The position numbers were made by a program, and so were the translations under genes. The notes below the pieces were generated by a model. The model was given only the letters and a program-made list of their open reading frames with translations. It searched no databases and had not been told where the DNA came from. Below are positions 1 through 7,939 of a stretch of 64,000 nt of DNA, one piece after another. Origin of the DNA: JBDIVL01 sp039794405 (GTDB lineage Bacteria; Planctomycetota; Brocadiia; Brocadiales; Brocadiaceae); assembly GCA_039794405.1 (NCBI GenBank), contig JBDIVL010000005.1, positions 62,001 to 126,000 of the forward strand, written 5' to 3'. Within the stretch, counting starts at the first letter, position 1. Every line of letters begins with the position of its first letter.

Positions 1-1
1 A

Positions 2-172
2 CATTTTATCAGGAAACTGGGCCCGTCAAGTGTTTTGCATGAGGTTGGCAAGATACGCATTTCTGACGCTCTGTTAAGGAAACAAAACCACTTTACCAAT
101 AAAGAAAGAGGAGAAGTGGAAAGACATCCGCTCTACGGAGACAGGATACTGGGTGAAAAACACTTTATCTGA
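2..172 (+). pseudogene. Truncated HD-GYP domain fragment (c-di-GMP phosphodiesterase type)
   Basis: The open frame enters from the left edge and reads LHEVGKIRISDALL followed by ERHPLYGDRIL. These are the HD and HPxxG motifs of HD-GYP domains, which usually hydrolyse cyclic di-GMP. The frame stops right after the HPLYGDRIL helix, before the HHExxDGxGYP segment that completes the catalytic site. I cannot find that segment in another frame downstream before the convergent gene ending at 206. The C-terminal half of the domain is therefore missing and the gene is probably decayed. The N-terminus lies outside the window, so any sensor domain is unknown. The family call is firm; inactivity is inferred. 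Confidence 0.65.
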
Positions 173-205
173 ATGGCAGGAGATTAAAAGTAGTCACACA
201 TAAAT

Positions 206-2296
206 TCACTTAAAATTATCATTATTGCATAACCTTATGGCGTGGTGATGCACATCGTCTCCCCCAATGAGATGTTTTAAGCCGCCTGGTTTTTCCCAAA
301 ACACCTTAATTTGACCACTTCCCGTACTATTAAAATATTTAACCTTAATATCACAATACCCTTTGCTGAGATACATAGGCCCTTCTACCGTCTTAACCAC
401 GTGGTCTCCTCCGTTATTTACAACTAACCTATCATTAATATATAAAAATGAACCATCATCTGATTCTGTAATAAATTTATATATCCCGCTCTTCGGTACA
501 TACAATCTCCCGCTCCAGATAACACTATAAGCCTTGTCAGAAAATATTTCACGAAACGAAATATCAGTAAAGGAGATACTGTCATCATATCGAACTAACT
601 TTGCCTTTCCACTAAATACCTTATTATCATAATATCTGCCCATAAACCCTGGTTGTACAACATATTTATTCTTTTTGTCTGAAGTCTCTTCTTTTCTTCC
701 TGGAATTGCAATGACAATCTGTATACCAATTATTGTAACAAGGAGAACAATCAAACTGAGTTTAAAATACACCGCATTATTTTTCAAGATACCAGCCCCC
801 CAATATACTTTAGAGATAAACCACGGACTACGAAAGATACCCGATATCCCTAATTCTGCCCTATAAATAAAATTCACTATCCCTATAACAAGAATTACAC
901 AAAACGCCAGTACGGGTAAAGCGCCAGGCAAAGCAAGAACACTGCCTAAGTTATATGAATTGAATTCATCTCCAAAAACATTACTCGTAAAAACAGCAAC
1001 TTTATTCAGTGAAAAATCTGAACGAAAGAAGTTCTCGAAATAGAACTCTACTACAGGATTTTTATATTTGGAGGAAGGTGTCTCTGGCGTAACAAAAACT
1101 GCCATGAGCATAATAAAAAATGATACGAATACCAGGCATATTGATATTTTTGGGTATTGCTTTACAAAAAAAGAAGATAATAAGACCGTAAAAGGAATCA
1201 TTACTACAAGGTGCCGTGGCCCCAAAGACCATCCGCCATACCAATATTGGTAAGAGGCATTAAACATGAAAAAAAATACCATAATCGCCAGGGGAAAAAG
1301 AAATTCCGGAGAAACGCCTTTCCTTTTTATAAAAAAGTAAACTCCGGGTAAAAATGTAAGGAGGAATGGACAATAAAAGAATATCCCTCTGTATGGATCA
1401 AAGGTAATCTTATACAGCGTTACAATACTTGGAAATGAGATCGTTTTTACCGTTTCTTTCAAACCAGACTGGATATCCGCGTTACTGACAAAATACGAGA
1501 AATAACCAAAATGGATAGGATTACCATAACATAAGTAATTATAGAACAACAGGAGCAGGGCCGGAATTGAAGAACCAGCAAGGAAATAACCGATATACTT
1601 TTTCCTGTGAGAGAACAGATAACAAACATATACAAATATCGCAGACCATACAAAGATACACGGATATTCTGTAATCACTGAATATCCGGCTAATAAACCG
1701 GGGAAGAAAAGGCTTGAAAAACGTATAACCTTTTTATCCCTGAGAATAAAAATACTAAAGAAAGCAATGAAAGAAAATGCCGCCGATACTTGATGTGCAT
1801 ACATGATCGTTGAGTACGCAAAGGCCGTTGTCCCGAATGCATATCCCATAGTTCCAATAAATGCCGTCGTCGTACATTGTGTTAAACAGGCAATAAATCG
1901 AAACAATACCACACAGAGAATAGCGGAAATAAAACTTACCGTTAACCAACTGATAAGATGGCACACAAGTAAATAATAGGTATCCTCCATCATAAAAAAA
2001 AGGAATACTCTTTTTAACTGGAATAAGAGAAAACCTACAGGAACACCAAGAAAGGTCAAACCTGGTGCTTTATTGGGGAAAAAATTACCGTTATAGGTGC
2101 TCACATCATGGGTATTGTATACAAACCTGTTTATTGCAAGATCGCCAAATTCAACAATTGACCTGATCTGATCATACGTAGCATTTTGATTGGCACCACC
2201 GCCATGGAAAAAGTACCCATAGGAAATAAAACACAAAAGGAATAGAGCAATCTCTTTTTTATGCTCACAGATCTTTAACCGCAGCCACATCCTCAA
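206..2296 (-). CDS. Polytopic membrane protein (GT-C/GT39-like) with C-terminal PA14 domain
   Basis: The first ~540 residues hold about ten or more hydrophobic segments. A loop after the first segment (HGGGANQNATYDQIRSIVEF, then FFPNKAPGLTFLGVP) resembles GT-C lipid-linked sugar transferases of the GT39 type. Residues ~550-690 form a PA14-like beta domain (GRYYDN, IWSGRLYVP, FITESDDGSFLYIND, VFWEKPGG), a fold that binds carbohydrate in other proteins. I infer an inner-membrane glycosyltransferase with an exported sugar-binding tail. The start is TTG at 2296 with GGGGAG 7 bases upstream; ATG at 2290 is the alternative. It is leftward like the GT2, radical SAM and methyltransferase genes upstream of it, separated from them by a 120-bp palindromic repeat. 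The enzymatic role is not proven. Confidence 0.6.
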   Translation of the reverse strand: MRMWLRLKICEHKKEIALFLLCFISYGYFFHGGGANQNATYDQIRSIVEFGDLAINRFVYNTHDVSTYNGNFFPNKAPGLTFLGVPVGFLLFQLKRVFLFFMMEDTYYLLVCHLISWLTVSFISAILCVVLFRFIACLTQCTTTAFIGTMGYAFGTTAFAYSTIMYAHQVSAAFSFIAFFSIFILRDKKVIRFSSLFFPGLLAGYSVITEYPCIFVWSAIFVYVCYLFSHRKKYIGYFLAGSSIPALLLLFYNYLCYGNPIHFGYFSYFVSNADIQSGLKETVKTISFPSIVTLYKITFDPYRGIFFYCPFLLTFLPGVYFFIKRKGVSPEFLFPLAIMVFFFMFNASYQYWYGGWSLGPRHLVVMIPFTVLLSSFFVKQYPKISICLVFVSFFIMLMAVFVTPETPSSKYKNPVVEFYFENFFRSDFSLNKVAVFTSNVFGDEFNSYNLGSVLALPGALPVLAFCVILVIGIVNFIYRAELGISGIFRSPWFISKVYWGAGILKNNAVYFKLSLIVLLVTIIGIQIVIAIPGRKEETSDKKNKYVVQPGFMGRYYDNKVFSGKAKLVRYDDSISFTDISFREIFSDKAYSVIWSGRLYVPKSGIYKFITESDDGSFLYINDRLVVNNGGDHVVKTVEGPMYLSKGYCDIKVKYFNSTGSGQIKVFWEKPGGLKHLIGGDDVHHHAIRLCNNDNFK

Positions 2297-2350
2297 ATTC
2301 AGACTCCCCGTGTTTTTAATTGAGCTTTTAAGGTAGTAGTTAGTAAATGG

Positions 2351-2420
2351 AATGAATAGTAGATAGTGGATATTAGATGAAAAATATTTTCTATCAACTA
2401 TTCACTATTTATTATTCATT
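2351..2420. repeat. Imperfect inverted repeat, family A copy 1
   Basis: The arm AATGAATAGTAGATAGTG at 2351 pairs with CACTATTTATTATTCATT ending at 2420, around a centre containing AGATGAAAAATA. The right arm supplies the stop codon of the methyltransferase gene (2416-2418). A related copy lies at 48812-48884 and shares the AGATGAAAAA centre and the CCAACTATTCACTATTT arm. It may act as a bidirectional terminator between 206-2296 and the upstream gene, but there is no clear U-tract. Confidence 0.6.
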
Positions 2421-3087
2421 GATCCGTTCTTCTTCCGACTATTACTTGGTTTAATAAGAGAAAATTCAATCCACAGCATTTCAGTATCCTCTCAAACACC
2501 ATTTCAAAGGGCATCCCAATTGGTGAAATCATAAACTGCTCGGCTTTTATTACCTTAAAACCCGCTTCTTCAAATAAAGATTGTAATCTGCTTAAAGTCA
2601 TAACCTCAGCATGTTCATCTTTTTTTAAATGCCCAACACGTGTAGCAATTCCCTCCCAAAATGGATGAGGGGTCGTCACGATAAGTATGCCATTTTTCTT
2701 CAGGACTCGAAAAGATTCGTGTATTAACTGGATTGGATGAGAAAGGTGTTCAACAATTGCTGTAGCCACCACAACGTCAAATACCTTGGTTTTCATCGGC
2801 AGTGCGAGGGCATCTCCCCGGACAAGATGGATAGTTTTGTTTTGATTACAGGCTACCAAATCACAAGCATACTCAATACCTGCACAGACTGCTCCGGGAA
2901 ACTTCTCTTTTAAAGTACCCAACATAAGACCATCTGCCGTTCCAATATCTAAAATAGTCTGTGGTCTCTCTGAAGAAAAGATCCTTATATCATTCACGAC
3001 CTCAAAGGTTCTTCTCCTGAGTCTATAAATATGCGACCGCTTTACCTGACGGGCAACAGCATATTCCTTATCTAAAACCCCTTTCAT
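2416..3087 (-). CDS. Class I SAM-dependent methyltransferase (Methyltransf_11 type)
   Basis: This 223-residue protein has the Rossmann motif I ILDIGTADG at about residue 45, an acidic motif II (GIEYACDL), and the post-III segment ATAIVEHLSHP followed by VLKKNGILIVTTPHP. This is the UbiE/Methyltransf_11 pattern. The substrate cannot be read from the sequence. The start lies two bases after the stop of the B12-radical SAM gene, so the two are almost certainly co-transcribed and probably translationally coupled. The neighbouring glycosyltransferases suggest modification of a lipid or glycan. That link is inference. Confidence 0.8.
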   Translation of the reverse strand: MKGVLDKEYAVARQVKRSHIYRLRRRTFEVVNDIRIFSSERPQTILDIGTADGLMLGTLKEKFPGAVCAGIEYACDLVACNQNKTIHLVRGDALALPMKTKVFDVVVATAIVEHLSHPIQLIHESFRVLKKNGILIVTTPHPFWEGIATRVGHLKKDEHAEVMTLSRLQSLFEEAGFKVIKAEQFMISPIGMPFEMVFERILKCCGLNFLLLNQVIVGRRTDQ

Positions 3088-3089
3088 AA

Positions 3090-4502
3090 TTACATTCCAA
3101 AGACTTTTAGGCCAGCCCTTGCCATCCTCATAAATTCACCGACTGACCGCACACAAGTCAATCTCTTCAAAATATACCTTGGTCTGGTATAAAAACTCTT
3201 GTAAGCATAAACAATGATCTCTTGAAGTTCCTCCCGTGTAAAATGCTCCTCCCAGCAATGCGGTTGAAAACCTTCCGTTGGGTTTTGGGCAAATTCCCTC
3301 CAAAAATCATTTTTGATGATCCCCTCTCTTAACCCCATCTTATATATCTCTGTAGCAGGAAATGGTGTAAATATCGTAATATGCACAAAATCAGGCTTCA
3401 GTTCTTTTGCAAACGAAATTGTTTCCATGATTTCTTTTCGTGTTTCCTTTGGGCATCCGATCATAAAATATGCCAAAACAGATATCCCTGCCTCTTTTGT
3501 CTGCTGAAAGGTAGTCCTTACCCTGTCCACAGTAATTCCTTTATTTAATACCCTAAGTATTTCAGGATTGCCTGATTCCACCCCGTAATGGATGCGTTCG
3601 CAATTTGCCTTCTTCAATTTCTTCAATAAATCCTTGTCAATGGTATTTACCCGCGCCCGTATATCCCATCCGATATTGAGTTTTCTCTTTATGATCCCAT
3701 CACAAACATCTACCACCCGTTGCCTGTCTATGGTAAATGTATCATCGTAGACCAAGAATTCACGAATCCCGAGTTTGACACATTCTTCCATTTCATCAAC
3801 GACACTGAATGCTGACCGTGCACGAAAATTTTTTCCCAGATGGGGTCTGTCACAGAAGGTACATCTATAGGGACAGCCCCGACTCGTAAACATCGTGGTA
3901 ATAGGACTCCTCCTGGCCATGAGAGAACTGTATTTGTGGATAGGAGTCATGTGTCTAGCGGGAAAGGGAAGGCTGTCTAAATTATCATGTAATGACCGAA
4001 CACCTGTGTTAATAATCTTGCCCTCTTCTTTGAAAACTAATCCGGGAATATTTCTTAATCGGGTCACATCATGGATATTCTCTACAAGCTCTTTAAAGGT
4101 AACTTCTCCTTCACCTAAGACAAGGAAATCTACGCCGGGAAGGTTTATCGACTCATCAGGGTAAATATGCACATGGGGACCGCCCAATACTATCTTTATA
4201 TTTGGGTGAATAGACTTCACTATGCGAACAACTTTTATAACATCGATGAGGGTAAAGGTCATGGCGGTAATGCCAACAACATCGGGGAACTTTGAGCGGA
4301 TAATGTCCTTTAAACGGTCATAGCCGACCTCCTCTGCCTGGGTATCCAGTACCTCCACATGAAAATTAGTATACTTCTCCAAATAACCGGCGATGTATAA
4401 TATCCCCAGAGGTGGATTATAACCCCTCTCTTCTTCAATAATACTGGGGTTATTACCAATCAATTCATTTTCAGAAGGAGGGTTTATTAAAAGGATTCTC
4501 AT
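3090..4502 (-). CDS. B12-binding domain radical SAM protein (BchE-like)
   Basis: The N-terminal ~170 residues look like a cobalamin-binding Rossmann domain (MRILLINPPSE, NPPLGILYIAGYLE, VGITAMTF, VVLGGPHVHIYPDE, FLVLGEGE). They are followed by a radical SAM core with the cluster motif CPYRCTFC near residue 210 and the segment YGVESGNPEILRVLNKG. This is the layout of class B/BchE-type enzymes that carry out methylations, cyclisations or other rearrangements on lipids and natural products. It overlaps the upstream GT2 stop by one base (TAATG) and precedes the methyltransferase by two bases, so the three genes form a tight unit. The product is unknown. Anammox genomes are rich in this family and some members have been suggested to act in ladderane synthesis, but nothing here tests that. 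Confidence 0.85.
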   Translation of the reverse strand: MRILLINPPSENELIGNNPSIIEEERGYNPPLGILYIAGYLEKYTNFHVEVLDTQAEEVGYDRLKDIIRSKFPDVVGITAMTFTLIDVIKVVRIVKSIHPNIKIVLGGPHVHIYPDESINLPGVDFLVLGEGEVTFKELVENIHDVTRLRNIPGLVFKEEGKIINTGVRSLHDNLDSLPFPARHMTPIHKYSSLMARRSPITTMFTSRGCPYRCTFCDRPHLGKNFRARSAFSVVDEMEECVKLGIREFLVYDDTFTIDRQRVVDVCDGIIKRKLNIGWDIRARVNTIDKDLLKKLKKANCERIHYGVESGNPEILRVLNKGITVDRVRTTFQQTKEAGISVLAYFMIGCPKETRKEIMETISFAKELKPDFVHITIFTPFPATEIYKMGLREGIIKNDFWREFAQNPTEGFQPHCWEEHFTREELQEIIVYAYKSFYTRPRYILKRLTCVRSVGEFMRMARAGLKVFGM

Positions 4503-5362
4503 TATCGGCTTCTTTTATCTATAAGGTCAGCAATCATACCAATGGCAAGAATCTGTACGCCGGAGATAAAAAGGATAATCGTGGTAATATCCATAATTCT
4601 TGGTGTACATAAATAACTCAGGACGAGAACAGTAATGCTGGAAATAAAGAAGAACATGCTCATAGGTAAGAATATTTTCAAAGGGTCAAAATATAAAATC
4701 GTACGAACAATGAGTTGGGTAAAATTCAAGGTATCCCGAATAGGACGGATTTTTGACTTTCCGGAACGCATCTTATATTCAATAGGGATAAACTCAACCG
4801 TACAACCATTCGTGAGCATGGCAAGAGTAATCGTTGTTGTAAAGGAAAAACCGTTCGGTAATAAATGGATAAACTTCATTACGGCATCTTTTTTCATTGC
4901 ACGAAAACCTGAATTCAGGTCCGGAATATTAATTCCTGTTAAATAATTGGCCAACTTATTGAGTAACCACTTCGCAGGTTTTCTTATGAATGGAATATTT
5001 GCGCTGTTACTTTTCCTGGCACCAACAACCATTTCATTCTTTGACAGATGAATAAGAAGATTGGGAATATCATGGATAGGATATGTTCCATCAGCATCAG
5101 ATATAATAATGGCAGCATATTTTGCATGCTTGATGCCTGTTTTAATGGCAGCTCCATATCCCCTGTTTAAAGGATGTTGAATCAGCACAATATCCTGCAT
5201 GTCTTTTATTATTTCAGGTGTACCATCAGTAGAACCGTCGTCGACAACGATAATCTCCCATCGGTTACCATGCCTTTCTTTCAATGACTGTAATGACCTG
5301 ATTACCGGTAATATTCCTTCCCTCTCATTATAAGCAGGGATGATAATACTTACTTCTTCCAT
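4502..5362 (-). CDS. GT2 family glycosyltransferase, DPM1/GtrB-like, with C-terminal membrane helices
   Basis: This 286-residue protein starts MEEVSIIIPAYNEREGI and carries VVDDGSTDGT and the nucleotide-sugar DxD-type motif SDADGTYP near residue 95. The middle matches dolichyl/polyprenyl-phosphate sugar synthases (NSGFRAMKKDAV, FIPIEYKMRSGKSKI). Two hydrophobic segments follow near residues 230-280. It probably transfers a sugar from a nucleotide donor to a polyprenyl phosphate at the cytoplasmic membrane. It is the first gene of the GT2, B12-radical SAM, methyltransferase unit. A polyprenyl-phosphate sugar could feed the GT-C-like protein at 206-2296 (inference). Confidence 0.85.
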   Translation of the reverse strand: MEEVSIIIPAYNEREGILPVIRSLQSLKERHGNRWEIIVVDDGSTDGTPEIIKDMQDIVLIQHPLNRGYGAAIKTGIKHAKYAAIIISDADGTYPIHDIPNLLIHLSKNEMVVGARKSNSANIPFIRKPAKWLLNKLANYLTGINIPDLNSGFRAMKKDAVMKFIHLLPNGFSFTTTITLAMLTNGCTVEFIPIEYKMRSGKSKIRPIRDTLNFTQLIVRTILYFDPLKIFLPMSMFFFISSITVLVLSYLCTPRIMDITTIILFISGVQILAIGMIADLIDKRSR

Positions 5363-6033
5363 GCCGTATTAATCCTTTATAAAATTCCGAACTCTTATCA
5401 TGAATGAGAAAAGGATTCGATTTTTGTTTCCGATTCTGAAATTCAAATGTGAATGTAATAGACACATGAAACTTTTTTGTTTAAACCCATAGCAAAAATG
5501 CCAAACCATGAGAAAAATAGTAACAGTCCACCACCGGGAATGCAGAGAAGACTACTCTATGGAAAACTAGAGGTGGAAGCTGGAAACCTCATTTTCCAGC
5601 TTCTCTGTGATCTTAGCGGCATCTGCGGTGGGCTGAACTATTACGAAAAATAATCGGGTACATATATACGAAATATTTTGCGGGAACGATTATAATCCAT
5701 ACAAGTACTATTCTTCAACTTTTTTTTACCCATGGACATGAATATGCGTGGGCAATACAGTATTCCTGTGTAGAAATTTTCAAAAGAAGTTTCTATGAGC
5801 CGCCAGGCACAAAAGAAGCATGAAGGACAATATATAATTTGAGATTTACATAGCCGTCTTACCCCTTACACACCACACCCTCATTTCTCCTTCCTTCTCT
5901 TAAAGGTTAAAATTCTTTGTGACTTTGTGATTACATTTCCTGCGGTAAGCTGAATTTCTATGTGAGGTTATCCAAAATCAATGTGAAAATATTTATTGAT
6001 TTTGATTATAATTATCTGTATACATATACACAT

Positions 6034-6145
6034 AATTAGGCCTTCGGCAACTTTTTATATCCCTACGTAGGGGCGTATTATAATACGCCCTTACAACAAA
6101 ACATTGAAATTCTTATACATTTAATTAGGCCTTCAGCAGCTTCTG
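6034..6145. repeat. Two core repeats (AATTAGGCCTTCGGCAACTT type) with a palindromic cassette
   Basis: AATTAGGCCTTCGGCAACTT starts at 6034 and a second core, GAAATTCTTATACATTTAAT leading into TAGGCCTTCAGCAGCTT, spans 6106-6141. Between them 6067-6094 is a palindrome with arms GTAGGGGCGTATTA / TAATACGCCCTTAC and one mismatch. Related cores occur at 7262, 12702, 17039, 40366 and 49030 and others. Confidence 0.75.
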
Positions 6146-6170
6146 CGCTACTACAACTATGGTAATTTAC

Positions 6171-6244
6171 GTAGGATGGGTGAAGCATCAGCGCACCCAT
6201 CAGAAAAAATTATTGATGGGTCTGCTTCGATTGACCCATCCTAC
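6171..6244. repeat. Nested palindrome of the GTAGGATGGGT family
   Basis: Outer arms GTAGGATGGGT (6171-6181) and ACCCATCCTAC (6234-6244) enclose two smaller hairpins, each with GATGGGT/ACCCATC arms. Related copies are at 14954-14991, upstream of the TMTC-like gene, and at 40566-40591. Confidence 0.75.
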
Positions 6245-6359
6245 TACTCATTGAAATCCCTAAACATTAAAATAAGTCGCTGTATGCTGTATCCCTGATG
6301 AATAACCAAACGATTCGCAATCTCTTAGCAAAAAACCAACACTCTAGAGAAAAATAATT

Positions 6360-6848
6360 ATGAAAAAACCAATAGCAAAACAAAAGTCAGACCCGAAAGA
6401 AACTATTACAGCAATCGAAAAAGGATCGAAGGATTTTGATAAACAATTCAAAACCTTGATAGCAGGATTTTCCTCTATGGTTAAGTCATTTGATAATGTT
6501 GTAAAAAAAATAAACACTTTTGAAAAACGGTTAGAATCACTGGAAAAAATATCGGCCTCTTCAGAAAAAAATCTTAGGGCAAGCAAAGAACGAATGGAAT
6601 CGTTACGAGAAGACTTTGCAGAAATCGGGAAAAAGGTGGAACTAGGTACAAAAGAATTTGCAAGCAAAGACGCAGGAATGGAAGATGTATCGAAAAAAAT
6701 AAAAAATATTGAAAAGAATTTTGAACTGCTGCAGGCAAGCTTTGAGACGGTAGAAGAGAGTATTTGTGGAATTGAAGATACCCATGAAGAGGTATTAAAT
6801 ATTGTACAGCAAATACAAGAGACCCTTGAGGAGGAAGAATTGCCTTAG
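6360..6848 (+). CDS. Hypothetical coiled-coil protein
   Basis: A 162-residue, highly charged protein with no signal peptide or membrane segment. Residues ~40-160 show heptad-like spacing of hydrophobic residues among Lys and Glu (VVKKINTFEKRLESLEKIS, IKNIEKNFELLQASFETVEE), predicting a long coiled coil. I recognise no family. The ATG at 6360 has only a weak purine stretch upstream. It is followed 48 bases later by another small gene on the same strand, so the two may be co-expressed. Codon use looks like its neighbours. It could be a structural or regulatory scaffold; function unknown. Confidence 0.6.
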   Translation: MKKPIAKQKSDPKETITAIEKGSKDFDKQFKTLIAGFSSMVKSFDNVVKKINTFEKRLESLEKISASSEKNLRASKERMESLREDFAEIGKKVELGTKEFASKDAGMEDVSKKIKNIEKNFELLQASFETVEESICGIEDTHEEVLNIVQQIQETLEEEELP

Positions 6849-6896
6849 ATGATTATTCCAGAATAATCATCCCATCTCTTATTTTAGGAGTATTAT

Positions 6897-7190
6897 ATGA
6901 ATGAAGAAAAAAAAATACCCAAGGAAGGTAAACCCACAAAAAAATTTACACCCGGTCAAAAACCTCCTGCCAAAGTACCTCAAAAAGAACGGATAAAATC
7001 AGAAGCCCCTAAAGAACCAGGTGAAACAGAGTCCGGATTATCGCTCCTTCAAAAAATTGACGATATTGCAGAAGAGATAGAGAAAAAACCCCTTAAATCC
7101 TTTGAGAAGAAAGACCAGGAAAAACTCTTCCGATCCTATGAAAAATTGGTACTAAAAATGGTACAAGCGATTAATAAATCCAGGCGTTAG
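6897..7190 (+). CDS. Small hypothetical protein, Lys/Pro-rich N-terminus
   Basis: A 97-residue protein with a basic, proline-rich, probably disordered first half (KEGKPTKKFTPGQKPPAKVP) and a helical second half (LLQKIDDIAEEIEKKPLKSF, LVLKMVQAINKSRR). The ATG follows TTTTAGGAG with 8 bases of spacing, a good ribosome binding site. It lies 48 bases after the coiled-coil gene. The low-complexity tail and helix could bind nucleic acid or a protein partner, but no family is recognised. Confidence 0.6.
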   Translation: MNEEKKIPKEGKPTKKFTPGQKPPAKVPQKERIKSEAPKEPGETESGLSLLQKIDDIAEEIEKKPLKSFEKKDQEKLFRSYEKLVLKMVQAINKSRR

Positions 7191-7218
7191 CATTTCAGAA
7201 TCTCAAATTTACCACAAA

Positions 7219-7257
7219 GCCACTAAGGCACAAAGAAAAACTTGGTGTCTTAGTGGC
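7219..7257. terminator. Hairpin downstream of the small hypothetical gene
   Basis: Arms GCCACTAAGGCAC and GGTGTCTTAGTGGC can pair with one or two mismatches, starting 28 bases after the stop codon at 7190. The A-rich loop and lack of a T-run make it either a weak terminator or another palindromic repeat. Similar CACAAAGRCA text recurs near 29696. Confidence 0.4.
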
Positions 7258-7261
7258 AGAA

Positions 7262-7304
7262 AAAAGTTGCCGAAGGCTTATTTTAACGTATAGGAAACTC
7301 AATT
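7262..7304. repeat. Core repeat, inverted copy
   Basis: The text AAGTTGCCGAAGGCTTATTT followed by TAACGTATAGGAAACTCAAT is the reverse complement of the core repeat (RTTGAGTTTCCTATACGTTA then AAATAAGCCTTCGGCAACTT). It lies about 100 bp downstream of the aroK stop, between convergent genes. Confidence 0.65.
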
Positions 7305-7402
7305 TCTTTTCGTTGAGCAAAGAATAAACACACCCCTTTTTCCCTTTCTCCTTTTTGTACCTTCTCCACGCTCTATGAGGTGAATTATTACGTAGTACTA
7401 TA

Positions 7403-7939
7403 TTACTGTGGTGAATCCGTTACATGCTTATGAATAAAGGCCACTATTTCATCTGCAATATCATTCGAGGTTATATCTGTTGTATTTATTACACAGTCCG
7501 CCGCTTTATTATAAAGTGGTTTTCTGAATTCCAGAAGATGTTGAACTTCCTGATATCCCCCCAGATCGGTAAGGTTTGGTCTCCTCCGGTGAGTTAGGGG
7601 ATCACCGCTAATTCGTTTGTAGAGGGTATCTGCATCGGTATCCAGAAAAATGATAACTCCACTCTGCTTGAGATTTTTTACGTTTTCATCCCTGAGGACC
7701 ACTCCCCCGCCTGTAGCAATGATTTTATTATCGAGGAGACTTAGTTCTGCCACAACCTGTGCTTCAATTTGCCGAAATAATCTTTCTCCACCACTTGCAA
7801 ATATTTCTTTAATCGTTTTTCCTTCTTTTCGTTCCAGGTACTCATCGGCATCAACAAATTCCTTACCCAGCCGCAGCGAGAGCATCTTGCCCACAGTAGT
7901 TTTACCGGCACCCCGAAAACCGATCAAGATAATGTTCAT
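7403..7939 (-). CDS. aroK: Shikimate kinase
   Basis: This 178-residue protein phosphorylates shikimate at the 3-position with ATP in aromatic amino acid synthesis. The P-loop GFRGAGKTT is at residues 7-15, the substrate-binding FVDADEYLE begins at 28, GERLFRQIE lies near 55 and ATGGGVV near 77. The lid region around RRRPNL holds the expected arginines. Length is typical. The start ATG overlaps the stop of the aroD-aroE fusion by four bases (ATGA), so the two are translationally coupled. They catalyse consecutive steps: dehydratase, dehydrogenase, kinase. Confidence 0.95.
   Translation of the reverse strand: MNIILIGFRGAGKTTVGKMLSLRLGKEFVDADEYLERKEGKTIKEIFASGGERLFRQIEAQVVAELSLLDNKIIATGGGVVLRDENVKNLKQSGVIIFLDTDADTLYKRISGDPLTHRRRPNLTDLGGYQEVQHLLEFRKPLYNKAADCVINTTDITSNDIADEIVAFIHKHVTDSPQ

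Larger units (their letters stand above)
5363..6359. other. Gene-poor, repeat-rich intergenic region
   Basis: About 1 kb with no convincing reading frame. It holds an 11-bp perfect hairpin at 5576-5603 (GAAGCTGGAAA arms), two copies of the core repeat around 6034 and 6104, a palindrome at 6067-6094 and a nested palindrome at 6171-6244. A sequence related to the 5576 hairpin (GGAAGCTGAAGATCTCATTT) is at 11486. I see no tRNA-like or RNase P-like element. Confidence 0.6.

Noticed and set aside
6171..6244. Repeated GATGGGT units considered as a CRISPR fragment
   Set aside because: Only nested palindromic arms, no regular direct repeats with unique spacers and no cas genes in the window.
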